A DNA stretch of 64,000 nucleotides, taken from CAVQGZ01 sp963712175 (GTDB taxonomy: Bacteria; Actinomycetota; Actinomycetes; Jiangellales; Jiangellaceae). Below are positions 52,182 through 61,588 of the stretch, piece by piece; within the stretch, counting starts at the first letter, position 1; each line of letters begins with the position of its first letter. Location of the stretch: the NCBI GenBank assembly GCA_963712175.1, contig CAVQGZ010000004.1:806001-870000 (forward strand), read 5' to 3'. Under the pieces are notes generated by a model. That model saw only the letters and a program-made list of their open reading frames with translations, had not been told where the DNA came from and ran no database searches. Both the position numbers and the translations under genes were made by a program.

Positions 52182-54355
52182 CCGGCCTCGCTCACCCCCA
52201 CCCGCCGGTGCAGCCGCTTCAGCGGGCCAGGCGCCCACCAGTTCCACTCACCGAGCAGCGTCATGGTCGCCGGTACCAGGAGGATCCTCACCAGCGTGGC
52301 GTCGATCAGCACCGCGATCGCCAGGGCCACCCCGGTCTGCTTGATGACGAGAAGGTCTCCAACGACGAAGCCCGCGAAGACCACGACGATGATGAGGGCC
52401 GCTGACGTGATCACCCGGCCGGTCCGCTGCAGCCCGGCCCGTACGCACTCGTCGTTGTCCATCCCCGTGTCGTGGAACTCCTTGATGCGTGAGAGCAGGA
52501 AGACCTCGTAGTCCATGGACAGGCCGAAGGCGAAGGCGAACACCAGGATCGGGATCACGGCCTCGATGCCGCCGACCGACGTGTAGTCGAGCAGGCCCTC
52601 GAGGCGGCCGTCCTGGAAGACCCAGACCAGCGCACCGAAGCTGGCGCCGAGCGAGAGCACGATCATCAGCAGCGCCTTGACCGGGATCAGCACCGAACCG
52701 GTGAGCAGGAACAGCAGCACGAACGTCGCGGCACTGAGCCAGAGCAGAGCCAGCGGGGCCTGGGTACGGATCGTCGCCACGAAGTCGATCAGGCTCGCCG
52801 CCCGACCCGTGACCCAGGTCTCGAACTCCGGTCGGTCGTCCCGGATGGACGCCACCACGGCGCGCGTCTCGACGCTCTGGTCTCCCGTCGTCGTGAACAC
52901 GTCCAGCACGCTCACGCCGCCCTGCTGCCGGGCGGGCGCCACGAGGTCGACGCCGTCGATGCGCGCGACCCGGGAGCCGTAGGTGTCCAGGTCTCCCGGT
53001 GCTGCCTCGGCAACCACCCGCACCTGGGGCTGGGCACCTGCGGGGAACCGGCTCTGGATCTGCTCCACCGCCACACGCTGGGAGGAGTCCTGCGGAAGAA
53101 GCTCGATCCCGGACGACACCAGCACCATCCGCAGGGAGGGCAGCGCCAGCACGACCAGTACCGCGGTGACCGCGCCGGCCACGAGCCACGGCCGCCGCTG
53201 CACCTGCCTGGCCAGGCGGCTGAAGAAGCCCTCGGCGGGGGGCGCGTCGGAGAAGGTGTGCGCCAGACCACCCACGAGCGGGAGCCTGGCCAGGATGCCG
53301 CGACGTGACACCCATCGCGTCATGAGTGACAGCAGAGCCGGCACCAGGGTCAGGGCGACGGCCATCGCTACGAGGACGACGCTGAGCGCGGCCAGGCCTA
53401 CCGATCGGATGATGTCGATGTCGAGGAGCACCAGGCCGGACACGGCGATCGCCACGGTGAGCCCCGAGAACAACACGGTGCGCCCCGCTGTGGCCATCGT
53501 CGTGGCCATCGCGTCGGCTCGGGCAGCGACATCAGGGATGTCGTCGACGGCATGGTCGACACCCACCTCCTCCCGGTAGCGGCTCACGACGAGCAGGGAG
53601 TAGTCGATGCACAGCCCAAGGCCGAGGACGGTCACCACGTTGACCACCGAGGCGTCCAGGTCGAGGACGTAGGAGAACGCGAGGAGGCTCCCCAGCCCAC
53701 CGGCGATGGAGGCGATGGCACCGCCGACAGGGATGGATGCGGCGGCGAAGCCGCCGAAGATGACGACCATGATCAGCAGGCTCAGTGGCAGGGCCACCAG
53801 CTCGCCGGTGCGTAGGTCGGTCTCGACCTGCCCGGTGATCTCCTCGATCAGGAGCGAGACCCCGGTGACCGTGCCCACGGAGCCGGTGACGTCGTCGTCC
53901 ACGACGGACAGCCGCGCGACCACGCCGTCGGAAGCGGCGACCTCAGCCTCGTCGGCGAGATCCCTGTCCAGCGCGACGGTGACGAGCACGGCGCGCCCGT
54001 CGGTGGCCACGAAGCCAGGGCCGGCCACGACGGGGTCGGCGACGGCTGAGACACCGGGCAGGGCACCAAGGTCGGCCCGAGCGTCAGCCAGCGCCGCGGA
54101 CAGCTGCGCATCAGCCGGGTCGACGTCGTCGAGCAGCAGCTGGTAGGCGGGGCCGGTGGGGCTGGTGGCGGCAAGAAGGTCGCGACCCTGCGTGGACTCG
54201 CTGTCCAGCTCCAGGTCACCACTGGTCAGCCTGTCGAAGAGCCCATCACCGAAGAGGCCTCCGACGGCAGCCGCGTAGCCGAGCACCACCAGGACGACCC
54301 ACCCGAGGACGACGAGCGTGGCTCGCCGGGCCACCACCCTGCCCAGGGACCGCAC
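52178..54355 (-). CDS. MMPL-family RND transporter
   Basis: A 725-residue RND-type exporter of the MMPL family, with about 12 membrane helices in two blocks separated by two large extracytoplasmic loops. Characteristic parts: VLGLGLCIDYSLLVVSRYREE in the first block and FAFAFGLSMDYEVFLLSRIKE in the second, each with the conserved D-Y pair that couples to protons, and a VMIV..GGFAAASIPVGGAIAS helix. Relatives export lipids or antibiotics; the substrate here is unknown. GTG 54355 is preferred; the frame extends to 54469 but overlaps rarA. Confidence 0.9.
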   Translation of the reverse strand: MRSLGRVVARRATLVVLGWVVLVVLGYAAAVGGLFGDGLFDRLTSGDLELDSESTQGRDLLAATSPTGPAYQLLLDDVDPADAQLSAALADARADLGALPGVSAVADPVVAGPGFVATDGRAVLVTVALDRDLADEAEVAASDGVVARLSVVDDDVTGSVGTVTGVSLLIEEITGQVETDLRTGELVALPLSLLIMVVIFGGFAAASIPVGGAIASIAGGLGSLLAFSYVLDLDASVVNVVTVLGLGLCIDYSLLVVSRYREEVGVDHAVDDIPDVAARADAMATTMATAGRTVLFSGLTVAIAVSGLVLLDIDIIRSVGLAALSVVLVAMAVALTLVPALLSLMTRWVSRRGILARLPLVGGLAHTFSDAPPAEGFFSRLARQVQRRPWLVAGAVTAVLVVLALPSLRMVLVSSGIELLPQDSSQRVAVEQIQSRFPAGAQPQVRVVAEAAPGDLDTYGSRVARIDGVDLVAPARQQGGVSVLDVFTTTGDQSVETRAVVASIRDDRPEFETWVTGRAASLIDFVATIRTQAPLALLWLSAATFVLLFLLTGSVLIPVKALLMIVLSLGASFGALVWVFQDGRLEGLLDYTSVGGIEAVIPILVFAFAFGLSMDYEVFLLSRIKEFHDTGMDNDECVRAGLQRTGRVITSAALIIVVVFAGFVVGDLLVIKQTGVALAIAVLIDATLVRILLVPATMTLLGEWNWWAPGPLKRLHRRVGVSEAG

Positions 54356-54408
54356 CCGGCTGAGTCTGCCGGAGTGGTGCGGCGCGCGAGCGCCTACCCT
54401 CGGCCGAC

Positions 54409-55722
54409 GTGGCAGACACCCTCTTCGACACCGGCTCCGGCGACGCCGCTCCCGCCGACGACGTGCCACGTCCGCTGGCAGCTCGGCTGCGCCCGCGCAC
54501 GGTGGACGACGTCGTCGGGCAAGGCCATCTGACTGGTGAGGGCGGACCGCTGGCCACCCTCATGGTGGCGGGGTCGGGAACCTCGGTGGTGCTCTACGGC
54601 CCGCCGGGGACCGGCAAGACGAGCCTGGCGATGCTGCTGAGCCAGAGCGCGTCGGCAGCATTCGTCGAGCTCTCGGCCGTGAGCGCCGGGGTTGCCCAGG
54701 TACGCAGCGCGATCGAGCAGGCGCGCGACCGGCTTCGCCGCCACTCGACTCCGACGCTGCTGTTCATCGACGAGGTCCACCGGTTCTCCAAGACGCAGCA
54801 GGACGCCCTGCTGCCCGCCGTCGAGAACGGCTGGGTGACCCTCGTTGCCGCCACCACGGAGAACCCGTCGTTCAGCCTGGTATCACCGCTGCTCTCGCGA
54901 TCTCTCGTGCTGGAGCTACGACCGCTGGACGAGGAAGACCTCGATGCCCTGCTGGATCGGGCGCTGACGAGCCCGCAGGGCCTGGCAGGTGCGGTGACCA
55001 TCGATGCCGAGGCTGCAGCCCACCTTCGCCGCCTGGCTGCCGGCGATGGACGTCGCCTGCTCACCCTCCTCGACGCCTCGGTCGCGACGTTGCCCGACGG
55101 GCGTGGACGGCTGCCGGTGGAGGTCGTGGAGAAGGTAGCCCAGCGAGTTGCGCTTCGCTACGACCGCGCCGGTGACCAGCACTTCGACGTTGCGAGTGCC
55201 CTGATCAAGTCGGTGCGCGGCAGCGACGTCGATGCGGCGCTGCACTACCTGGCGCGGATGTCGGAGGCCGGGGAGGACCCGCGCTTCATCGCCCGACGCC
55301 TCGTCATCTCCGCGTCCGAGGACGTGGGGATGGCCGATCCCACCGCGCTGTCGGTCGCGGTGGCCGCTGCGTCGGCGGTAGCCATGATCGGCTGGCCGGA
55401 GGCCCGGATCGTGCTTGCGCAGGCGGTCGTCGCCCTGGCGTTGGCGCCCAAGAGCAACGCCGTGTACCTGGCCGTGGACGCTGCGATCTCCGACGTCCGG
55501 TCCACGGGTGGGGGAGCGGTGCCGGCCTACCTGCGCACCCAGGCCTACCGGTACCCGCACGACGACCCCCGTGGCGTCGTGTCCCAGCAGTACCTACCCG
55601 ACGACCTCGCACAGGCCCGCTACTACCACCCGGGTTCGCGGGGCGCCGAGGCAGCACTTGCCGAACGCTGGGACAATCTGCGTTCCATCATCCGCAGCAC
55701 CGAGACTGAAGGCGGCCAGTAG
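54409..55722 (+). CDS. rarA: Replication-associated recombination protein RarA (MgsA)
   Basis: A 437-residue AAA+ ATPase related to clamp loaders. PLAARLRPRTVDDVVGQGHL at the N terminus, Walker A GPPGTGKTSLA, Walker B LLFIDEVHRF, sensor I AATTENPSFS, and the C-terminal tetramerisation domain with SNAVYLAVDAA and LPDDLAQARYYHP. It acts at stalled replication forks with SSB. It diverges from the MMPL gene (53 bp) and is followed closely by alaS. Confidence 0.94.
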   Translation: MADTLFDTGSGDAAPADDVPRPLAARLRPRTVDDVVGQGHLTGEGGPLATLMVAGSGTSVVLYGPPGTGKTSLAMLLSQSASAAFVELSAVSAGVAQVRSAIEQARDRLRRHSTPTLLFIDEVHRFSKTQQDALLPAVENGWVTLVAATTENPSFSLVSPLLSRSLVLELRPLDEEDLDALLDRALTSPQGLAGAVTIDAEAAAHLRRLAAGDGRRLLTLLDASVATLPDGRGRLPVEVVEKVAQRVALRYDRAGDQHFDVASALIKSVRGSDVDAALHYLARMSEAGEDPRFIARRLVISASEDVGMADPTALSVAVAAASAVAMIGWPEARIVLAQAVVALALAPKSNAVYLAVDAAISDVRSTGGGAVPAYLRTQAYRYPHDDPRGVVSQQYLPDDLAQARYYHPGSRGAEAALAERWDNLRSIIRSTETEGGQ

Positions 55723-55726
55723 AGAC

Positions 55727-58408
55727 GTGGACTCCGCACAGATCAGGCAGCGCTTCCTCGACTTCTTCGCATCGCGCGGGCACACGCCGGTGCCGTCGGC
55801 CTCGCTCATCCTGGACGACCCGACCCTGTTGTTCGTCAACGCCGGCATGGTGCCGTTCAAGCCGTACTTCCTCGGTCAGGAGACACCACCGTACGCCCGC
55901 GCGACGAGCGTCCAGAAGTGCGTGCGCACCAACGACATCGAGGAGGTCGGGCGCACGACCAGGCACGCCTCGTTCTTCCAGATGGCCGGGAACTTCTCCT
56001 TCGGCGACTACTTCAAGGAGACGGCGATACCGCTGGCCTGGGAGCTGCTGACCGCACCGGTCGAGGACGGCGGATACGGCTTCGACCCCGAGCGCATCTG
56101 GGCGACCGTCTACCACGACGACGACGAGGCCGAACGCATCTGGCGTGAGGTCGTGGGGCTGCCGGCCGGGCGGATCCAACGGCGAGGGATGGCCGACAAC
56201 TACTGGTCCATGGGCGTGCCGGGCCCCTGTGGCCCCTGCTCGGAGATCTACTACGACCGGGGACCGGAGTACGGGCGCGAGGGCGGTCCGGTCGCGGACG
56301 AGGATCGCTACCTCGAGGTGTGGAACCTCGTGTTCATGCAGTACGAGCGTGGCGGGGGGCCGGCGAAGGAGGGATTCGAGCTCCTCGGTGACCTGCCGGC
56401 GCAGAACATCGACACCGGGATGGGCCTGGAGAGGATGGCAGCGCTCCTGCAGGGCGTCGACAACATCTACGAGATCGACACGAGCCGGCTCGTGCTCGAC
56501 CGCGCCACCGAGCTCTCCGGGCGTCGCTACGGCGACAACCACCGGGACGACGTCGCTCTTCGGGTGGTCACCGACCACACCCGCACGGCAGTGATGCTCA
56601 TCGGGGACGGGGTGACCCCCGGGAACGAGGGTCGCGGGTATGTCCTTCGCCGGATGATGCGGCGCGTGGTGCGCTCGATGCGCATCCTCGGCGCCGAGGG
56701 CCAGACCCTGCGCGATCTGTGCTCCGCGACGATCGACGCCATGGCCCCGCAGTACCCCGAGCTCGAGGGGGAGCGGTCCCGCATCCTGTCGATCGTGGCC
56801 GACGAGGACGTCGCATTCGCCAGCACGTTGCGAGCCGGCACCACGCTGTTCGACCAGGCCGTCGAGTCGGTCAGACGTGACGGGAAGGCGAGCGTCGGCG
56901 GCGACACGGCCTTCAAGCTGCACGACACCTTCGGCTTCCCCATCGACCTCACCCTCGAGATGGCTGAGGAGGCAGGTCTGAGCGTCGACACCGACGAGTT
57001 CGAGCGGCTGATGACCGAGCAGCGCGACCGGGCGAAGGCCGATGCACGGGCGAAGAAGCAGGGGCACGCCGACACGTCGGTGTACCGCGACGTCGCGGAC
57101 TCGATCGGGGCGTCCGTGACGTTCACCGGGTACGACTCGGTGGCCGGCGACGCCACGGTGCGAGGACTGGTCGTAGCCGGGGCCGCTGTGCCGTCAGCGC
57201 AGGAGGGTGACGAGGTCGAGGTCATCCTCGATCGCACCCCGTTCTACGCCGAGGCCGGCGGCCAGCTCGCCGACCGCGGTCGCATCGACCTCGAGTCGGG
57301 AGCCTCGATCGAGGTCGTCGACGTCCAGGCCCCGATCGGCGGCCTGGTCGTCCACCGGGCCCGGGTTCTCGCCGGGGAGGTCGAGGTCGGCAGCGCGGCG
57401 CACGCTGCAGTCGACGTCGAACGGCGCATGGCGATCTCCCGTGCTCACACGGCGACCCACATGCTGCACAAGGCCTTTCGGGAGGCCCTGGGCGACACGG
57501 CCGCGCAAGCAGGGTCGGAGAACGCTCCCGGGCGGCTGCGCTTCGACTTCAGCTCCTCGGCTGCGGTGCCCGCGGCGGTCCTCGACGACGTCCAGGATCG
57601 CGTCAACGCCCTCGTCGAGGCCGACCTCGGGGTACAGGCCGAGGTCATGTCGATCGAGGCAGCCCGCAGGACCGGCGCCATGGCCCTGTTCGGCGAGAAG
57701 TACGGCGACGAGGTTCGCGTCATCTCCGTCGGGGACTGGGCGCGGGAGCTGTGCGGCGGGACTCATGCGCAGCGTTCCGGTCAGCTCGGCCTGGTCACGA
57801 TGCTGGGAGAGCAGTCGATCGGCCAAGGGGTACGGCGGGTCGAGGCCCTGGTCGGTCTGGATGCCTTTCGCTTCATGGCGCGCGAGCATGCTCTCGTCTC
57901 CCAGCTGACCGAGGCGTTGAAGGTGCGCTCGGAGGAGCTGCCGGACCGTGTCGCCATGATCGTCGAGCGACTCCGTGGTGCCGAGCGCGAGCTGGACAAG
58001 CTGCGAGCAGGCCAGGTTCTGCAGGCAGCGGCATCGGTCGCGGCAGCCGCCGTCGATGCGGGCCCGGCGCTCGTGGCCACCCACCAGGCGCCGGACGGAA
58101 CCGAGAGCGATGATCTGCGCAAGCTGGCTCAGGACGTCTTGTCCCGCATGCCGCAGCAGCGGGCCGGGGTCGTCGCGGTGGCCGGTGTCACGAACCAACG
58201 GCCCAGTACCGTGGTCGCCGTCAACGCGGCCGGCCGAGAGGCCGGGCTCAGCGCTCGCGACCTGGTTCGTGTGGTGGCCGCAGCCCTCGGTGGAGGTGGT
58301 GGCGGCAAGGACGACATCGCGCAAGGGGGCGGGACCAACGTCGCCGCGGTCGGGTCCACGCTGGGCGCCCTGCCGGACATGGTTCGCAGCGCCGCGGCGT
58401 CGGCGTGA
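55727..58408 (+). CDS. alaS: Alanyl-tRNA synthetase
   Basis: An 893-residue synthetase. Catalytic domain (RQRFLDFFASRGHTPVPSASLI, LFVNAGMVPFKPYFLG, VGRTTRHASFFQMAGNFSFGDYFK), tRNA-binding middle, editing domain with zinc ligands in HTATHMLHKAFRE and ELCGGTHAQ, and the C-Ala domain ending in GGGGGKDDIAQGGG. The GTG at 55727 is 4 nt after rarA and gives the standard N terminus; its ribosome-binding site is weak. Confidence 0.97.
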   Translation: MDSAQIRQRFLDFFASRGHTPVPSASLILDDPTLLFVNAGMVPFKPYFLGQETPPYARATSVQKCVRTNDIEEVGRTTRHASFFQMAGNFSFGDYFKETAIPLAWELLTAPVEDGGYGFDPERIWATVYHDDDEAERIWREVVGLPAGRIQRRGMADNYWSMGVPGPCGPCSEIYYDRGPEYGREGGPVADEDRYLEVWNLVFMQYERGGGPAKEGFELLGDLPAQNIDTGMGLERMAALLQGVDNIYEIDTSRLVLDRATELSGRRYGDNHRDDVALRVVTDHTRTAVMLIGDGVTPGNEGRGYVLRRMMRRVVRSMRILGAEGQTLRDLCSATIDAMAPQYPELEGERSRILSIVADEDVAFASTLRAGTTLFDQAVESVRRDGKASVGGDTAFKLHDTFGFPIDLTLEMAEEAGLSVDTDEFERLMTEQRDRAKADARAKKQGHADTSVYRDVADSIGASVTFTGYDSVAGDATVRGLVVAGAAVPSAQEGDEVEVILDRTPFYAEAGGQLADRGRIDLESGASIEVVDVQAPIGGLVVHRARVLAGEVEVGSAAHAAVDVERRMAISRAHTATHMLHKAFREALGDTAAQAGSENAPGRLRFDFSSSAAVPAAVLDDVQDRVNALVEADLGVQAEVMSIEAARRTGAMALFGEKYGDEVRVISVGDWARELCGGTHAQRSGQLGLVTMLGEQSIGQGVRRVEALVGLDAFRFMAREHALVSQLTEALKVRSEELPDRVAMIVERLRGAERELDKLRAGQVLQAAASVAAAAVDAGPALVATHQAPDGTESDDLRKLAQDVLSRMPQQRAGVVAVAGVTNQRPSTVVAVNAAGREAGLSARDLVRVVAAALGGGGGGKDDIAQGGGTNVAAVGSTLGALPDMVRSAAASA

Positions 58409-58908
58409 CGTCTCCGATGCTCGGGGTCGACGTCGGGACGGTCCGCATCGGCATCGCAGTCAGCGATCCCGACGGGAGCATCGCTGTCCCGGTGACGACG
58501 GTTCGACGAGGTCGCCGGGACCTCGAGCAGATCGCCGTTCTGGCCACCGAGCGTGGCGTTGCTGGTCTCGTGGTGGGCCTGCCACTTACGCTGAGCGGCC
58601 AGGAGGGGCCGGCAGCCCGAGCCAGCCGCGACTTCGCGACTGGCTTGGCACGTCAGGTCGCTCCGACACCAGTGCGGCTCGTGGACGAGAGACTGACGAC
58701 TGCGGGCGCGTCGCGGGGTCTGCGGGACGCCGGGGTCGGCGCCCGGCAGGCTCGGCACGTGGTGGACCAGGTCGCCGCGGCGGCGATCCTGCAGGGGGCG
58801 CTGGACATGCAGCGAGCGACCGGACGTCCGGTCGGCGAGCTCGTGCCGGTGCCCCCCGCGTCACAGCAGCGTGCCGGAGACCACGACGAGGAGACGAGGA
58901 CCTCATGA
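58405..58908 (+). CDS. ruvX: Putative pre-16S rRNA nuclease RuvX (YqgF)
   Basis: A 167-residue RNase H-fold protein: LGVDVGTVRIGIAVSDPDG (first Asp), VVGLPLTLSGQEGPAA, VRLVDERLTTAGA and VDQVAAAAILQGALD. In E. coli YqgF processes the 5' end of 16S rRNA; a resolvase role has also been proposed. GTGA overlap with alaS and ATGA overlap with mltG. Confidence 0.93.
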   Translation: MTSPMLGVDVGTVRIGIAVSDPDGSIAVPVTTVRRGRRDLEQIAVLATERGVAGLVVGLPLTLSGQEGPAARASRDFATGLARQVAPTPVRLVDERLTTAGASRGLRDAGVGARQARHVVDQVAAAAILQGALDMQRATGRPVGELVPVPPASQQRAGDHDEETRTS

Positions 58909-60059
58909 GTCAGTTCGGGCTGATCCCCGACTCCCATGACGGGGTGGTCGAGGCCGAGCACCCACCGCCTCGCCGCCGGCGCCGCAAGCACAGCAGCCGG
59001 CTGGCCGTCATCGTCTCGGTGGCCGTCGTCGGTGGCCTCGGGGTCGCCGCGGTCATTCTCGGCCAATCGTTCCTCTCTCGCGCCGGCGACGTGCTGACCT
59101 CGGGCCCTGAGGACTACCCCGGCCCTGGTCTGGAGTCGACCGTGGCTGTCGTGGTGGACGAGGGTGATTCCGCGTCCGACATCGCGTTGACCCTGGTCGC
59201 CGAGGATGTCGTGGCCAGTGCTGAGGCCTTCGTGGCCGTGGCCGCTCGGGACGCGGCATCGACCAGCATCCAGCCGGGCACGTACGAGATGCCGCAGCAG
59301 ATCCCGGCCAGCGATGCGCTCGCGATCCTCGTCGACCCCGTCAACCGGCTCGTCGACGGGGTCCTGGTGCGTGAAGGCCTGCGCGTCGAGCAGACGCTCA
59401 CAGCGTTCGAGGAGCAGGCGGGGATGGACCCGCAGGCTCTGTCTGATGCCGTTCAGGACCCCGCGGCGATCGGTCTGCCACCCGAGGCCGACGGGGATGC
59501 CGAGGGCTTCCTGTTCCCGGCGACCTACGAGGTCCAGCCGTCGACGACCGAGGTCGAGGCCCTGAGCGAGATGACGGCGAAGTACACCGCGGTGGCTGAC
59601 GAGCTGGGGCTCGCGGCCCAGGCCGAGGCGCTCGGATACACCCCGCGCGAGATCGTCACGATCGCCTCGATCATCCAGGCCGAGGCACGCCTGCCCGAGG
59701 ACTTCCCCAAGGTCGCGCGGGTCATCTACAACCGGCTCGACTCCGACGAGATCCTGGCCATGGACTCGACCGTCGCGTTCGCCAACGACGTCTACACCGT
59801 GTTCACCAGCGACGAGCAGCGCGCCCTGGACTCGCCGTACAACACCTACCGCTACGCGGGCCTGCCCCCCGGACCCATCAACTCCCCGGGCGCCCAGGCC
59901 CTGCGGGCCGCGCTGGAGCCGGCCGACGGCCCCTGGCAGTACTTCGTCACGGTCAACCTGGAGACCGGGGAGATGAAGTACGCCAACACGCTGGCTGAGC
60001 ACGAGCGCAACGTCGCGCAGGCCCAGGCAGACGGGTACGGCCTGGAGAATGACAGCTGA
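58905..60059 (+). CDS. mltG: Endolytic murein transglycosylase MltG
   Basis: A 384-residue YceG-family enzyme that cuts nascent peptidoglycan strands. Short basic cytoplasmic tail (PPPRRRRRKHSSR), one membrane helix (LAVIVSVAVVGGLGVAAVIL), a LysM-like region (VVDEGDSASDIALTLV), and the catalytic domain with EGFLFPATYEV, SIIQAEARLPEDFPKVARVIYNRL (catalytic Glu), PYNTYRYAGLPPGPINSPG. The ATG overlaps the ruvX stop; aroE overlaps its own stop. Confidence 0.95.
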   Translation: MSQFGLIPDSHDGVVEAEHPPPRRRRRKHSSRLAVIVSVAVVGGLGVAAVILGQSFLSRAGDVLTSGPEDYPGPGLESTVAVVVDEGDSASDIALTLVAEDVVASAEAFVAVAARDAASTSIQPGTYEMPQQIPASDALAILVDPVNRLVDGVLVREGLRVEQTLTAFEEQAGMDPQALSDAVQDPAAIGLPPEADGDAEGFLFPATYEVQPSTTEVEALSEMTAKYTAVADELGLAAQAEALGYTPREIVTIASIIQAEARLPEDFPKVARVIYNRLDSDEILAMDSTVAFANDVYTVFTSDEQRALDSPYNTYRYAGLPPGPINSPGAQALRAALEPADGPWQYFVTVNLETGEMKYANTLAEHERNVAQAQADGYGLENDS

Positions 60060-60874
60060 CGTCGGCCCGGCAGAACGACAAGCGGCGCTGCGCGGTACTC
60101 GGGTCGCCGATCCAGCACTCGCTCAGCCCGCTTCTGCATCGAGCGGCCTACGAGCACCTGGGTCTGGACTGGTCGTACGAGGCGATCGAGGTCACCGAGC
60201 CCGAGCTGAGCGCGTTCGTGGCCGGCCTCGGGCCAGAGTGGCGCGGGTTGTCCCTCACGATGCCGCTCAAGCGGGCAGTGCTGGCCGTGGCCACGGAGTC
60301 GCGTGAACCCGTGCCCACGATCGGGGTGGCGAACACCCTCGTGCTCGACAGGGGACGGCGGGTGGCCCACAACACCGACGTGGGCGGGATGCAGGCGGCT
60401 CTCGCCGGGGCAGGGGTCACCACCGTGGACAAGGCCACGGTGATCGGCTCAGGCGCCACGGCGGTCGCGGCAGTCGCCGCGTTGCACCCCATCGCCGCGA
60501 CCATCGTCTGCTGCGCCCGTTCGGTGCAGCGGGCGGCGACAGCGGTGGCGGTTGGCGAGCGGTTGGGGGCCCGGGTCAGCGTCGTCGACTGGGATCACGC
60601 TCCCGCCCATCTCTCGGCACCCGTCGTGGTGTCGACGACGCCGGCTTCCAGCACCGACGAGTGGGTCGGAGTCGTCCCCGAGCGGCCCGGACTGCTCTTC
60701 GACGTCGTCTACGAGCCCTGGCCGACCCCGTTCGCCGCAGCCTGGATGGACGCCGGTGGCGCGGTCCTCGGTGGGCTGGACCTGCTCGTCCACCAGGCCG
60801 TCGGGCAGATCGAGGTGATGACCGGGCACCGGGTCGCCGTGCCGCTTCTGCGTCAGGCGCTCGAGCGCTCGTGA
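60056..60874 (+). CDS. aroE: Shikimate dehydrogenase, apparently with a CTG start
   Basis: A 272-residue AroE, reducing 3-dehydroshikimate with NADPH. Substrate Ser pair in SPIQHSLSP (Ser22, Ser24), catalytic Lys72 in TMPLKRA, Asp108 in HNTDVGG, a VIGSGATAVAAVAAL nucleotide loop, and a C-terminal LDLLVHQAVGQI. The frame has no ATG, GTG or TTG before SPIQHS: an in-frame TGA at 60050-60052 bounds it. The CTG at 60056 overlaps the mltG stop (CTGA) and has GGAG 8 nt upstream. The next usable start, GTG 60218 (residue 55), would delete the substrate site. Confidence 0.9.
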   Translation: MTSARQNDKRRCAVLGSPIQHSLSPLLHRAAYEHLGLDWSYEAIEVTEPELSAFVAGLGPEWRGLSLTMPLKRAVLAVATESREPVPTIGVANTLVLDRGRRVAHNTDVGGMQAALAGAGVTTVDKATVIGSGATAVAAVAALHPIAATIVCCARSVQRAATAVAVGERLGARVSVVDWDHAPAHLSAPVVVSTTPASSTDEWVGVVPERPGLLFDVVYEPWPTPFAAAWMDAGGAVLGGLDLLVHQAVGQIEVMTGHRVAVPLLRQALERS

Positions 60875-61566
60875 GTCCGGCTGCATGGGCTCTCGCCGCC
60901 GCGGTCGTGAGCGCGGCGGCTGGATGGTTCATGCCGCGGGTCATCGCCGCGCTCCCGGAGCGTGACCCAGACGACGAGGTGACGTACGCCGGCATCGCAG
61001 CGTCACCGAGGTTGCCCGCCTCGCTCAGCGCGGTCTCGGCTGTCGTCGGCGGGCTTCTCGGCGGGGCCCGCGCCGGTCACCCCGACGTCGTGGCCTTCGT
61101 GGTGCTGGGCGTCCTCGGAACCGCGATGGCCTACGTCGACATCCGCCGACATCTGCTGCCGGACAGGCTGACGGTGCCCGCCCTGCTCAGCGGCGCGGTG
61201 CTGCTCGCGATTGCCGCGGTGGCCGATCCCGCGACGGGGGGTGACGACTACGCCCGAGCCTGGGCGTGCGCCGGCGCCTTGCTGCTCGGGTACCTGCTCA
61301 TGGCCCTTGTGTACCCGGCCGGCTTGGGGCTGGGTGACGTCAAGCTCGCCGCCGCCCTCGGGCTGCACCTCGGCTGGCTCGGTTGGGCGGCACCGGTGGT
61401 GGGCACTGTGGCGGCGTTCCTGGTGGGGGGCGTGATCGGGGTCGGCCTGCTGGTGCTGGGCCGTGCGACGCGACGCTCGGCCGTCCCGTTCGGACCGTCC
61501 ATGCTGGTCGGCGCCGTCGTCGCGGTGCTGTGGGCCGAGCCGATCACTGCGTGGTACCTCAGCTGA
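60871..61566 (+). CDS. Prepilin peptidase (A24 family)
   Basis: A 231-residue aspartic membrane peptidase. The two catalytic aspartates are Asp90 (AMAYVDIRRHLLPD) and Asp156 (GLGLGDVKLA, the GxGD motif), within 6-7 membrane helices. The N-terminal methylase domain of full PilD is absent. It would cleave type IV pilin or Flp/tad pilin leaders; no pilin gene is in the window. GTGA overlap with aroE. The same position between aroE and aroC is known from other actinobacteria. Confidence 0.88.
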   Translation: MSPAAWALAAAVVSAAAGWFMPRVIAALPERDPDDEVTYAGIAASPRLPASLSAVSAVVGGLLGGARAGHPDVVAFVVLGVLGTAMAYVDIRRHLLPDRLTVPALLSGAVLLAIAAVADPATGGDDYARAWACAGALLLGYLLMALVYPAGLGLGDVKLAAALGLHLGWLGWAAPVVGTVAAFLVGGVIGVGLLVLGRATRRSAVPFGPSMLVGAVVAVLWAEPITAWYLS

Positions 61567-61588
61567 CCAGCATGAAAGGATGCCTCCC

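Noticed and set aside
50220..52247. A 675-codon minus-strand open frame opposite aspS
   Set aside because: Complete class II synthetase motifs on the plus strand; the antisense product is compositionally biased and matches nothing.
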